From positions 1 to 64,000 of the forward strand of contig JANQSN010000013.1 in assembly GCA_028284045.1 (NCBI GenBank): 64,000 bases of DNA. The letters run 5' to 3'. The DNA comes from Alphaproteobacteria bacterium (lineage in GTDB: Bacteria > Pseudomonadota > Alphaproteobacteria > DSM-16000 > Inquilinaceae). Position 1 is the first letter of the stretch; each line of letters opens with the position of its first letter. The notes under the pieces are model-generated. The model did not search any database. It was given only the letters and a program-made list of their open reading frames with translations, and was not told the DNA's origin. Positions 24,949 through 33,224 of the stretch are shown in pieces. A program made the translations under genes and the position numbers.

Positions 24949-27936
24949 TCAGCCCCCGGCGGGCTCGGAGATCAGGACAGCCACCGGCAGCCGGGCCAGC
25001 AGATCGGCGACCCGCAGCCGCTCCGCGACGCCGTGGCGGCTCGCCGTCAGGCAATCGGTCAGCGCGCCGCCCACCGTGACGGCTTCCGGCAGGACGACGG
25101 CGGTGTCGCCCCAAGCGGTCGCCGGCACCAGCGGCAAATCGCCGTCGCCGATCAGCCCGGCCACCAGCCGCGGTACCACGACGACCAGCACCGTCGTGTC
25201 GATCACCCGGGCGAAGGCGACCACCCGGTCGCCCTGGGCACCTACTACCTCCAACGGTTCGTAGTCGCCGTCGGTGAAGACCAACGGGGCCTCGCGGCGC
25301 AGCCGCAACAGGCGCGACAGGATGAAGGTCTTCAGCCGGCCGTCGCGCCACTGGCCCAGGAGCCGCGCCAGATCGGCGTCGTAGATCGGCCCTTCCAACG
25401 CGGCCAGCGTCTCGCAGCGCTGGGCGAAGTCCACCGGCCGCCGGTTGTCCGGGTCGACCAGCGAAAGATCCCAAAGCTCGGTGCCCTGATAGAGATCCGG
25501 GATGCCGGGCACGGTCATCTTCAACGCGGTCTGCACCAAGCCGTTCAACGCCCCCGGGGCGGCGATCGTCGCCTCGAAGCGCGACACGTCGGCAAGAAAG
25601 GACGCGCTGCGCGCCGGGTCCAGCACGGCGCGCACGAAGCCTTCCACCGCGTCCTCGTAGTCCGCATTCGGCAGCGTCCAGGACGACACCAGCTTCGCCT
25701 CGCGCACCGCCTTGATCATGTATTGCACCAGCCGGTCGGCGTAGGCGGCCAGCGCGGCCGGATCGGCATCGCCCTGGCCCAGCGGCCAGGCGCCGACCAG
25801 GACCTGATAGAACAGGTACTCGTCGTTGCGCGTCGGCCAGACCTCGTCGCCGCTCTGCCGGCGCTTCGCCGCGTTCAGCTCCATCCAGCGGTCGACGCGG
25901 GCCGACCATTCCGCGGCATGCTCGGTGATCGCGTCGATGCGCACGCGGGTGTCCTCGCCGCGCTTGTGGTCATGGGTCGCGGTCGCCAGCAGCGTATAGG
26001 GGTGGTGGCGCAGCCGGTCCTGGTTCAGCCGATGGAAGGCGGCGACGGAGATGCCGAAGCGGCCCGGCTCGCCGCCGACCTCGTTCAGCGACACCAGGCG
26101 GTAGTAGCGGTAGAAGGCGGTGTCCTCGATCGCCTTGGCCATCACCGGACCGGTGAACTGCTGAAACTTCATCGCGGTCTTCAGAACTTCCCGACGGCGG
26201 TAGCCGGACCCGCGCTCGCGCGCCAGATCGGTCGTCAGCACCGCATGGAGGAAGTTCAGCACGCCGGGATCGCCGGTCCGCCCCACCATCTCCCGCCGCG
26301 CCCGGGCGAAGGCCCAGTCGAGATCGCGCCGATCTTCCTCCGTCACCCCGCGGTCGCTGATATAGGTGCGGTAGACGGGGAAATGCGACACCACGCTGAC
26401 CAGCGCCTCCTTCACGCCGGGCAGCGTGAAGTCGCGGGTCAGCCAGGATTGCCGCGCCAGCTCGTGCAGGTCGGAGGCGAGAACGGTGAACTCGCTGGCC
26501 AGGATCGTACCCACGACCTGGCGCTTGGCGGCCAGCGCCACCTGCTCCAGATCGCTCGGCTGGCCGAGCACCCGCTCATAGAGCTGCGTCATCGGCTGTT
26601 CCGCCGCGGGATCGACGAACAGCCCGTTCAGGAGGTTCATCACCTCATAGCCGGTGGTGCCGTCGATCGGCCAATCCGGGCGCAGCCGCTCGTGCCGGGC
26701 GAGGATCTTCTCCACCAGCAGGTAGAAGGGATGGGTGCGCTCGCGCAGCGTCAGCCCGCCCCCGACCGCGGCTCCCCGCGCAGCCGGCCCCCGCGCGACC
26801 GGCAGGGTGGCGCCGATCTCGCGCTGCATGACCAGATAGGCGGCGCGGTCTTGCAGCTTGCGGCAATAGGCTTCCGGGTCGAACAGCCCGTCGGTGTGGT
26901 CGAGCCGCAGGCCGTGGATGCGCCCTTCGGCGATCAGCCGGAAGACGAGCTGATGGGCGACCTCGAACAGGTCGTCGCGCTCCATGCGCAAGCCCGCCAG
27001 GTCGTTGATGTCGAAGAACCGGCGATAGTTGATCTCCGCCGTGGCGACCCGCCAATAGGCCAGGCGGTAGGACTGGCGCTCCAACAGGCGGTGCAGGCCG
27101 CGCAGGCTGGGCGGATCGCCGGGCGTGCCGTTGACCTGCGCCAGCGCCTCGGTAATCGCCGCCAGGATACCGACATCGGCGGCGGTCAGCCGGGCCAGCC
27201 GGGCCTTCAGCGCGTCGGCCCGGCGATGCACGACCGCCTGCTGGCGCACCGACCGGCGGTTGGGCCGGAGTGCGGCGAACTCCGCGATCAGCGCGCCCAG
27301 CGCGTCCGACGGCGCGGCCAGGCGCTCGCGCGCCGCCCGCAGCAGGGCCGGATAGTCGCGCAGCGCCAGCGGGAAGCGGTGTTCCCAATAGCGCATGTCG
27401 AAGCTGCCGCGGTCGCCGTCATAGGCCAGGCGGAGCTGGCCGCTCTCCAACACGATGCCGTAGTGATCGCCGAGGAACGGCACCAGCACCTTGCCGCGCA
27501 GGCTCGGCTCCGCCGGCGACCAGTCGATGTCGAAGAAGCCGGCGAAGGGGCTGGCCTGGCCCCATTCCAGCACATCCAGCCACCACGGATTGTCGGACCC
27601 GCCGACGCCCATATGGTTGGGCACGAAATCGGCGATCAGCCCCATCGACTGCTCGGCCAGCGCATCGCCGAGCCGGGCGAAGCTGTCGGCGGTGCCGATC
27701 TCCGGATTGAGGCGGTTGTGATCGGTGATGTCGTAGCCGTGGGTCGACCCCGCGCGGGCGGTCAGGAAGGGCGAGGCGTAGACATGGCTGATGCCGAGGC
27801 GCGCCAGATAGGGCACCAGGTCGGCCGCGTCGTCGAAGGTGAAGCTGCGGTTGAGCTGCAGGCGGTAGGTCGCCCGCGGCACCGCCGGCGGACCGTCGCG
27901 CGCCGGCGCGGCGGAGGTTCCGTCGTCAGGCGTCAT
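24949..27936 (-). CDS. treY: malto-oligosyltrehalose synthase
   Basis: 995 residues, long for TreY. It turns the reducing-end alpha-1,4 bond of glycogen-derived maltodextrins into an alpha,alpha-1,1 bond. Visible features are ATYRLQLNRSFTFDDAA..PYLARLGISHVYASP at the start, HGYDITDHNRLNPEIG, the nucleophile region GLRLDHTDGLFDPEAY, LLVEKIL with the general-acid Glu, and TATHDHKRGEDTR with the third acid. The ATG at 27936 is preceded by TGAGGGA. treZ ends ten bases upstream, so TreY and TreZ are made from one message and together release free trehalose. Confidence 0.95.
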   Translation of the reverse strand: MTPDDGTSAAPARDGPPAVPRATYRLQLNRSFTFDDAADLVPYLARLGISHVYASPFLTARAGSTHGYDITDHNRLNPEIGTADSFARLGDALAEQSMGLIADFVPNHMGVGGSDNPWWLDVLEWGQASPFAGFFDIDWSPAEPSLRGKVLVPFLGDHYGIVLESGQLRLAYDGDRGSFDMRYWEHRFPLALRDYPALLRAARERLAAPSDALGALIAEFAALRPNRRSVRQQAVVHRRADALKARLARLTAADVGILAAITEALAQVNGTPGDPPSLRGLHRLLERQSYRLAYWRVATAEINYRRFFDINDLAGLRMERDDLFEVAHQLVFRLIAEGRIHGLRLDHTDGLFDPEAYCRKLQDRAAYLVMQREIGATLPVARGPAARGAAVGGGLTLRERTHPFYLLVEKILARHERLRPDWPIDGTTGYEVMNLLNGLFVDPAAEQPMTQLYERVLGQPSDLEQVALAAKRQVVGTILASEFTVLASDLHELARQSWLTRDFTLPGVKEALVSVVSHFPVYRTYISDRGVTEEDRRDLDWAFARARREMVGRTGDPGVLNFLHAVLTTDLARERGSGYRRREVLKTAMKFQQFTGPVMAKAIEDTAFYRYYRLVSLNEVGGEPGRFGISVAAFHRLNQDRLRHHPYTLLATATHDHKRGEDTRVRIDAITEHAAEWSARVDRWMELNAAKRRQSGDEVWPTRNDEYLFYQVLVGAWPLGQGDADPAALAAYADRLVQYMIKAVREAKLVSSWTLPNADYEDAVEGFVRAVLDPARSASFLADVSRFEATIAAPGALNGLVQTALKMTVPGIPDLYQGTELWDLSLVDPDNRRPVDFAQRCETLAALEGPIYDADLARLLGQWRDGRLKTFILSRLLRLRREAPLVFTDGDYEPLEVVGAQGDRVVAFARVIDTTVLVVVVPRLVAGLIGDGDLPLVPATAWGDTAVVLPEAVTVGGALTDCLTASRHGVAERLRVADLLARLPVAVLISEPAGG

Positions 27937-27946
27937 CGGCGGTCCC

Positions 27947-29803
27947 TCAGCGCTCGGCCGGCTGGTCTTCGATCAGCGCCAATACCGACCAGGCCGGCAG
28001 GTACCCGGCCTCGCAGTCGCCCAAGAGGCCCGATCCGCTCTGATAGACCGGCCGCCCCATCGGCCGGCGGCAGCCGTCGCTGCGCGTCGCGGCCAGATTG
28101 GTCACCAGATGCAGGCGCGGGCCGTCCGGCCCGGCGGGCCAGGTGACGGTCAGCCCGCACACCCCCCAGCGGGTGGCCGTGGCGGTGCCGGGCCGGATCC
28201 GGGGGATCAGCGGCACGACCTCCGCACGCCGCACGGCCAACAGGCGGCGGTAGACGTCCAGCCAGGCCTGCGGGCCCGGCATCGAGGCCGTCGGCCAATC
28301 GAGCCTGGAGGCGGCGAAGGTGGTCTCCGCGTTCGGGTCGGGGATGCGCTCCCGGCTTGCCGGATCGGCGAATTCCGGGAAGCGCCCGAATTCCCGACGC
28401 CGGCCGTTGCGCACGGCGTCGGCCAGCGCATCGTGGAAGTCGCAGAAGTAGAGGAAGGGCTGCGTCGCCCCCCATTCCTCCCCCATGAACAGGAGCGGGA
28501 TCGCCGGCGACAGCAGTAGGGCCGCCGCCACCGCCTGCGCCGTCTCCGGCGGCACCAGCCGGGCCAGGCGGTCGCCCCAGGCGCGGTTGCCCACCTGGTC
28601 GTGGTTCTGGGCGAAGGCGACGAAGCCGTCGGGCGGCAGATGGGCCGACGGCTCGCCCCGACGCGCCCCGTCATGGAAGGCGGAGCGGTCGCCCTGATAG
28701 ACGAAGCCCTGCGTCAGGGCGCGGCCCAGCAGGCTTGCGGGATCCTTCTGGTAGTCGGCGTAGTAGCCCCCGGCCTCGCCGGTGCCCAGGACGTGGAAGA
28801 CGTGGTGGATGTCGTCGTTCCACTGGGCGGTGAAGGCCCGCGGGGCCGCCGGCCGCCCCGCCTTGGCCGGCAGACGGTCGAGGAACCGCGCCTCGTTGGC
28901 GTCGTTCTCCAGCACCAGATGGGCCCGGCGGCCGGGCGACAGCCGGGCACGCACCGTCTCGCCCAACTCGTCGAGGATGTGGCGCGCGCTCTCGTCGCGG
29001 ATCGCATGCACCGCGTCGAAGCGCAGCCCGTCGAAGCGGTACTCCTCCAACCAGTAGAGCGCGTTCTCGATGTAGAAGTCGCGCACCGGCCGGCGCGAGA
29101 AGTCGATGGCCGCGCCCCAGGGTGTGTCGAACCGGTCGGTGAAGAAACCCGGCGCATAGGTGTGCAGGTAGTTTCCGTCCGGCCCGAAATGATTGTAGAC
29201 GACGTCGAGAAACATCATCAGCCCGCGGGCATGCGCCTCGTCGACCAGCGTCTTCAGGCTCTCCGGCGACCCGTAGGCGCGATCGGGCGCGAACATCAAG
29301 ACGCCGTCATAGCCCCAGTTCCGCCGCCCCGGGAAATCGGCCACCGGCATCAGCTCGACCGCCGTGACGCCGAGGCCGGCCAGGTGGTCGAGCCGCCGCC
29401 GCACGCCGTCGAAGCTGCCGTCCTCGCTGAAGGTGCCGGCGTGCAGCTCGTAGAGGACGGTCTCCTCCCAGGGACGGCCGGTCCAGCCGCGGGTCTGCCA
29501 GCGCATCGCCCGCGGGTCGACCACCACGCTCGGCCCATGGGCGTCGTCGGCCTGGGCGCGCGATGCCGGGTCCGGCACCTCAAGCCCGTCGTCGAGGCGG
29601 TAGCGGTAGCGGCTGCCGGCCCGTGCGGCCGCCGTGGTCAGGGAGAACCAGCCGTCGCCCTCCGACTCCAGCGCCAGCGGGGCGGCGTCGTCCAGCACCA
29701 GCTTCGGCGCCTTCTGGGCCGGCGCCCAGAACCGGAAGCGCACGCGGCCGTCGCGCTCGATTTCCGCGCCGAACGACAGCTTGAAGGCGTGGGTCTCGGT
29801 CAT
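27947..29803 (-). CDS. treZ: malto-oligosyltrehalose trehalohydrolase
   Basis: 618 residues. An N-terminal beta domain (FGAEIERDGRVRFRFWAPAQ) precedes the GH13 barrel with ELHAGTFSEDGSFDGV, FLDVVYNHFGPDGNY, the nucleophile in GLRFDAVHAI, the Glu in LVLENDANEA and the third acid in AFAQNHDQVGNRAWGDR. It hydrolyses the bond next to the trehalose unit made by TreY. ATG 29803 was chosen since it opens the beta domain; an upstream in-frame extension would overlap the GH13 gene. Gene order from the promoter is GH13, treZ, treY, with 65- and 10-base gaps. Confidence 0.95.
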   Translation of the reverse strand: MTETHAFKLSFGAEIERDGRVRFRFWAPAQKAPKLVLDDAAPLALESEGDGWFSLTTAAARAGSRYRYRLDDGLEVPDPASRAQADDAHGPSVVVDPRAMRWQTRGWTGRPWEETVLYELHAGTFSEDGSFDGVRRRLDHLAGLGVTAVELMPVADFPGRRNWGYDGVLMFAPDRAYGSPESLKTLVDEAHARGLMMFLDVVYNHFGPDGNYLHTYAPGFFTDRFDTPWGAAIDFSRRPVRDFYIENALYWLEEYRFDGLRFDAVHAIRDESARHILDELGETVRARLSPGRRAHLVLENDANEARFLDRLPAKAGRPAAPRAFTAQWNDDIHHVFHVLGTGEAGGYYADYQKDPASLLGRALTQGFVYQGDRSAFHDGARRGEPSAHLPPDGFVAFAQNHDQVGNRAWGDRLARLVPPETAQAVAAALLLSPAIPLLFMGEEWGATQPFLYFCDFHDALADAVRNGRRREFGRFPEFADPASRERIPDPNAETTFAASRLDWPTASMPGPQAWLDVYRRLLAVRRAEVVPLIPRIRPGTATATRWGVCGLTVTWPAGPDGPRLHLVTNLAATRSDGCRRPMGRPVYQSGSGLLGDCEAGYLPAWSVLALIEDQPAER

Positions 29804-29868
29804 CTCGATCCAGCTCGATGCAAGGGCGGCAGGGGACGCCGGACGGCGTCCTCGGGTCGGGACGGACG

Positions 29869-31191
29869 CTAATCGGATACGAACAGACGCAGGCTGAGCG
29901 GCGGGACGGTCAGCGTCGCATGGTCGTCGAGCCGCGTCACCGGCATACCCGGCGTACGCTCGGCGAAGCGGGCCGGGTCGCCCGCGGCCGCGAGATCGCC
30001 CAGCGAGAGGGTCGCCGGGGCGTCGCAATCGGGATTGACCAGCGTCAGGACGGCGGCGGCGCCGTCTGGGCCGGCCTCCGGGCGGATGTCCTCGCCGGCA
30101 ACCCGCAGAAGCGCCAAGACGGGGCCGTCCGGCGGGCCGATCGATGCCTGCGCGCCCTCTACATTCAAGGTCGCCACAGACGCCTTCAGCGCGTTGGCCT
30201 CCGCCACGAAGCCGGTCAGGTCGAAGGCCGCCTGGTCGGCCTCCGCCGCCCAGTCCGACGGCCGGCTGTCGACGACATGCGGCTTGCGGCGGAAGCCGTA
30301 CTCATAGCCCATCGGCAGCATCACGCCGGATGAGAACAACACGGCGAAGAGATAGCGCAGGCAATAGTGACGCTCGATCTGGCCGGGCTCGACCTCGCCG
30401 ATATCGGTCGCCAGGCGCTCGGTGTCATGGCTTTCCGGAAAGGCGATCGACGGCGCGATGGTACGGAAGGCCGCGTATTGCTCCAACAGCCAGGGGTCGC
30501 GGAAATTCCACCATTTCGCGCTGTTGAACAGATAGTCGAAACCGGCGCCGGCCAGCGCCGCCACCTCCTCCGGCGTGCAGCCCAGCGTCTCCGCGGCGAA
30601 CAGGCAGTCCGGCCGGCGCCGCCGGGCATGCGCGATCAGCGGCTGCCACACCGCTGCCGGCACCTGATAGGCGGCATCGCAGCGGAACCCGCGGATGCCG
30701 CGGTCGAGCGCCCAGTCGAGATAGGCCTGCCAATGCGCCACCAGCGCGTCGGCAACCTCCGCGCGGGCATAGTCCAGCTCCGCCAAGTCGCCCCAGATCG
30801 TCACGTTGTCCGGGTCGTCGGGGTCGACAGCGCGCGGCGAGTAGAGTGCGCCGTCCGCATCGCGGCGATACCAGTCGGGGTGCGCGTCGGCGAGCAGCGC
30901 ATCCTTTGCCGTGTGGTTGATCACCAAGTCGATCATCACCGACAGGCCGGCCGCCTCGGCCGCCCGGACGAAGCCGTCGACGGCCGCATCCATCGGCGTG
31001 CCGTCGTCGATCACCGCATGCAGCCGGCCCATGTCCTTGATGGCATAGAGGCTGCCGGAGAACCCGGCATAGTGGAACGGGTTGACGTAGATCCAGTCGA
31101 ACCGCATGCGGGCGATGCGCGCGACATGCTCGCCCCAGTGCGGCACCGGGCCCGCCAGCAGCGGGAACAGATTGTAGATGCGCGGCCCCAT
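29869..31191 (-). CDS. GH13 alpha-amylase-family enzyme, stand-alone
   Basis: 440 residues, short for GH13. It opens with RIYNLFPLLAGPVPHW and WIYVNPFHYAGFSGSLYAI. Catalytic motifs are GFRCDAAYQVP (nucleophile Asp), LFAAETLGCT (acid/base Glu) and FPESHDTERL (third acidic residue), and LVINHT precedes them. The C-terminal beta domain is short. As I recall, the same opening occurs in a GH13 module fused to GlgE-like maltosyltransferases in some alphaproteobacteria; here it stands alone. It could debranch, transfer or hydrolyse maltodextrins and so feed TreY/TreZ (no treX is seen). The exact reaction cannot be read from the sequence. Confidence 0.8.
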   Translation of the reverse strand: MGPRIYNLFPLLAGPVPHWGEHVARIARMRFDWIYVNPFHYAGFSGSLYAIKDMGRLHAVIDDGTPMDAAVDGFVRAAEAAGLSVMIDLVINHTAKDALLADAHPDWYRRDADGALYSPRAVDPDDPDNVTIWGDLAELDYARAEVADALVAHWQAYLDWALDRGIRGFRCDAAYQVPAAVWQPLIAHARRRRPDCLFAAETLGCTPEEVAALAGAGFDYLFNSAKWWNFRDPWLLEQYAAFRTIAPSIAFPESHDTERLATDIGEVEPGQIERHYCLRYLFAVLFSSGVMLPMGYEYGFRRKPHVVDSRPSDWAAEADQAAFDLTGFVAEANALKASVATLNVEGAQASIGPPDGPVLALLRVAGEDIRPEAGPDGAAAVLTLVNPDCDAPATLSLGDLAAAGDPARFAERTPGMPVTRLDDHATLTVPPLSLRLFVSD

Positions 31192-31279
31192 GGCTCTGTT
31201 CGGCGCTCCTCGGCGTAACGGTCACTGTTCCTTCGTGGCCGGATCCGCAAAGGGGACCCGCCGCCGCCGCCTCGGGCGC

Positions 31280-33205
31280 CTACGATCCGAGGTCGCTCAG
31301 CACCCGCTCCGCGGGAAAGACGAGCCGCGCGGTGGTGCCCTCGCCCGGCCGGCTGACCAGGTCGACGGTGCCGCCATGCAGATCCATGAAGGCCTTGGTG
31401 ATCGGCAGACCGAGCCCGGTGCCCCGGTGGCGCACGCCGTCGCTGGCGCGCACCTGGACGAAGGGCAGGAAAGCCTTCTCAAGATCCGTCGCGGTCATCC
31501 CGCGGCCGGTGTCGGCGACCTCGATCCCGAGCGACGCCTCGTCGGCCAGTCCGGCGCGGACGGTGACCTGGCCACCGGCATCGGTGAACTTCAACGCGTT
31601 GGACAACAGGTTCAGCAGGGCCTGGCGCACCGCGCGCTCGTCCGCGCGCAGCATCGGCAGGGTCGGCGGCAGGTCCAGCACAACCTGGATGGATCGCTCG
31701 TCCGCCCGCATCCGCAGCATGCGCACGTCGTCCGTGATGATCCGCCGGATATCGACGATACCTTCGGCCAAGTCGTAGCGGCCCGCCTCGATCTTCGCCA
31801 TGTCCAGGATGTCGGCGATGATCTCCAGCAACAGCTTGCCCGACAGCCTGATGTCGCGGGCGTATTCGCGGTAGCGCGGCGCCAGCTCGTCGCCGAGCAT
31901 GCGGCCCTCGATCATCTCCGCGAAGCCGATGATGGCGTTCAGCGGCGTGCGCAGCTCGTGGGTCATGCTGGCCAAGAAGTCGCTCTTGGCCCGGTTGGCC
32001 ACCTCCGACTCGCGCTTGGCCGTCAACAGCTCCAGCTCGCTCGCCTTGCGCTCGCTGATGTCGGTGACCAGCACCAGCGTCAGGGGCTGGATCGGCCGCA
32101 CCGCGTCGACCTGGGGGGCAGGCATCTGCGAGACGGTGACGTCGACCGGCAGGGTGCGGCCGGCGAGGCCGACCGCCCGCATCTCCCGCCGCTTGGCCAG
32201 GTCGTCGGGATCGCCCGCAGCGCAGTAGCCGTCGAGGAAGCTGCGCTCCGGCCCGAGATCGTGCCGCGCGTGGAACAGCCGCTTGATCGCCAGGCCGGCC
32301 AACCGCTCCGGGCCCGCCTCGAACAGCCGCTCCGCGGCCGGATTGGCCCAGACGATGCGGCCTTCCCGATCGATCGCCACCAGCGCGTCGACCATCGCCG
32401 CCATCAGCGCCCGACCCTGGCGGTAGAGCGCCAAGAACCCTTCCAGCGAGGCATCGGGCGGCGTTACGTCGCGGATCGAGACCAGCTTCTCGCCCGCCCC
32501 CAGCCATCTCAGCGGCGACAGGCGCATCTCCACGATCCGGCGCGCGCCGGCGCCGGCGACATCCAGCTCGATGGCGTCGCCGCCGCTGAGCGGTTGCCCG
32601 AAGGCGCTGCCGGTCAGGCCGGCGCGCGGCCGACCCAACAGATCCGCCGCCTTGGCATTGCACAGGCGGATGGTGCCGGTGCGGTCGATGACCAGCAGGC
32701 CGTCGGGGCTCAGCGCCACGAGGCCTTCCAGCGCATCCTCCGAATCCGTGATCCGGGCCGCAAGCGCCCGGCGTTCGACGTCGCCGCGCCGTTCCCGGAT
32801 CAGCCGGCAGACCAGGCGGCCCGCCAGCGGATTCGCCAGGTCCTCCAGGCTGAGGCACTCGTCCGCGCCCAACCCGATCGCCGTGGAGCGGGCTACCGCA
32901 TCGCCCGGCGGGACGACGGCCAGCACCACCGGTTCAATCCCCGGCCGGCGGGCCATCTCCAGCCGCTTCGCCATGGCGGCGGCATCGAAGGGGGCGGCAA
33001 TCACCTGCGCCACGACGGGCAGACCGGACGCCGTCGCGGCGGGATCGGCAAGGCACCAGGGCATGCCGTCCAGCAGCGCGCCGAGCGCGGCGGCCAGCCG
33101 GGTCCGCGTCTCACCATCGGTGGTGACGATCTGCACGATCCCATCGGCCGCGCCACGGCTGCCAGGTTGGGCCGGTTCGTCGTCCACGGTCAGGGTATCG
33201 ACCAT
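31280..33205 (-). CDS. PAS-domain histidine kinase of the kaiB-kaiC cluster
   Basis: 641 residues, soluble. Residues 22-140 resemble a receiver without usable phospho-acceptor residues (pseudo-receiver). PAS domains lie at about 155-250 and 265-390 (the second has VAIDREGRIVWANPAAERLF). HisKA carries His416 in SMTHELRTPLNAIIG; the HATPase domain has NLLSNALKFTDAGG, VADTGRGM and GTGLGLPITKAF. It begins 19 bases after kaiC ends. Cyanobacterial SasA reads KaiC through an N-terminal KaiB-like domain; this kinase has none, so it must couple in another way. Confidence 0.9.
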   Translation of the reverse strand: MVDTLTVDDEPAQPGSRGAADGIVQIVTTDGETRTRLAAALGALLDGMPWCLADPAATASGLPVVAQVIAAPFDAAAMAKRLEMARRPGIEPVVLAVVPPGDAVARSTAIGLGADECLSLEDLANPLAGRLVCRLIRERRGDVERRALAARITDSEDALEGLVALSPDGLLVIDRTGTIRLCNAKAADLLGRPRAGLTGSAFGQPLSGGDAIELDVAGAGARRIVEMRLSPLRWLGAGEKLVSIRDVTPPDASLEGFLALYRQGRALMAAMVDALVAIDREGRIVWANPAAERLFEAGPERLAGLAIKRLFHARHDLGPERSFLDGYCAAGDPDDLAKRREMRAVGLAGRTLPVDVTVSQMPAPQVDAVRPIQPLTLVLVTDISERKASELELLTAKRESEVANRAKSDFLASMTHELRTPLNAIIGFAEMIEGRMLGDELAPRYREYARDIRLSGKLLLEIIADILDMAKIEAGRYDLAEGIVDIRRIITDDVRMLRMRADERSIQVVLDLPPTLPMLRADERAVRQALLNLLSNALKFTDAGGQVTVRAGLADEASLGIEVADTGRGMTATDLEKAFLPFVQVRASDGVRHRGTGLGLPITKAFMDLHGGTVDLVSRPGEGTTARLVFPAERVLSDLGS

Positions 33206-33224
33206 CGCCGCAGCCGCGCCCGGT

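Noticed and set aside
25033-28146. 1037-codon plus-strand frame over treY
   Set aside because: A shadow of treY in high G+C DNA, low complexity and no recognisable motif. treY has full GH13 motifs.
29869-31191. Calling the GH13 gene glgE
   Set aside because: GlgE is about 650 residues with a large N-terminal domain and different catalytic-loop sequences. This protein is 440 residues and has a standard NHT loop.
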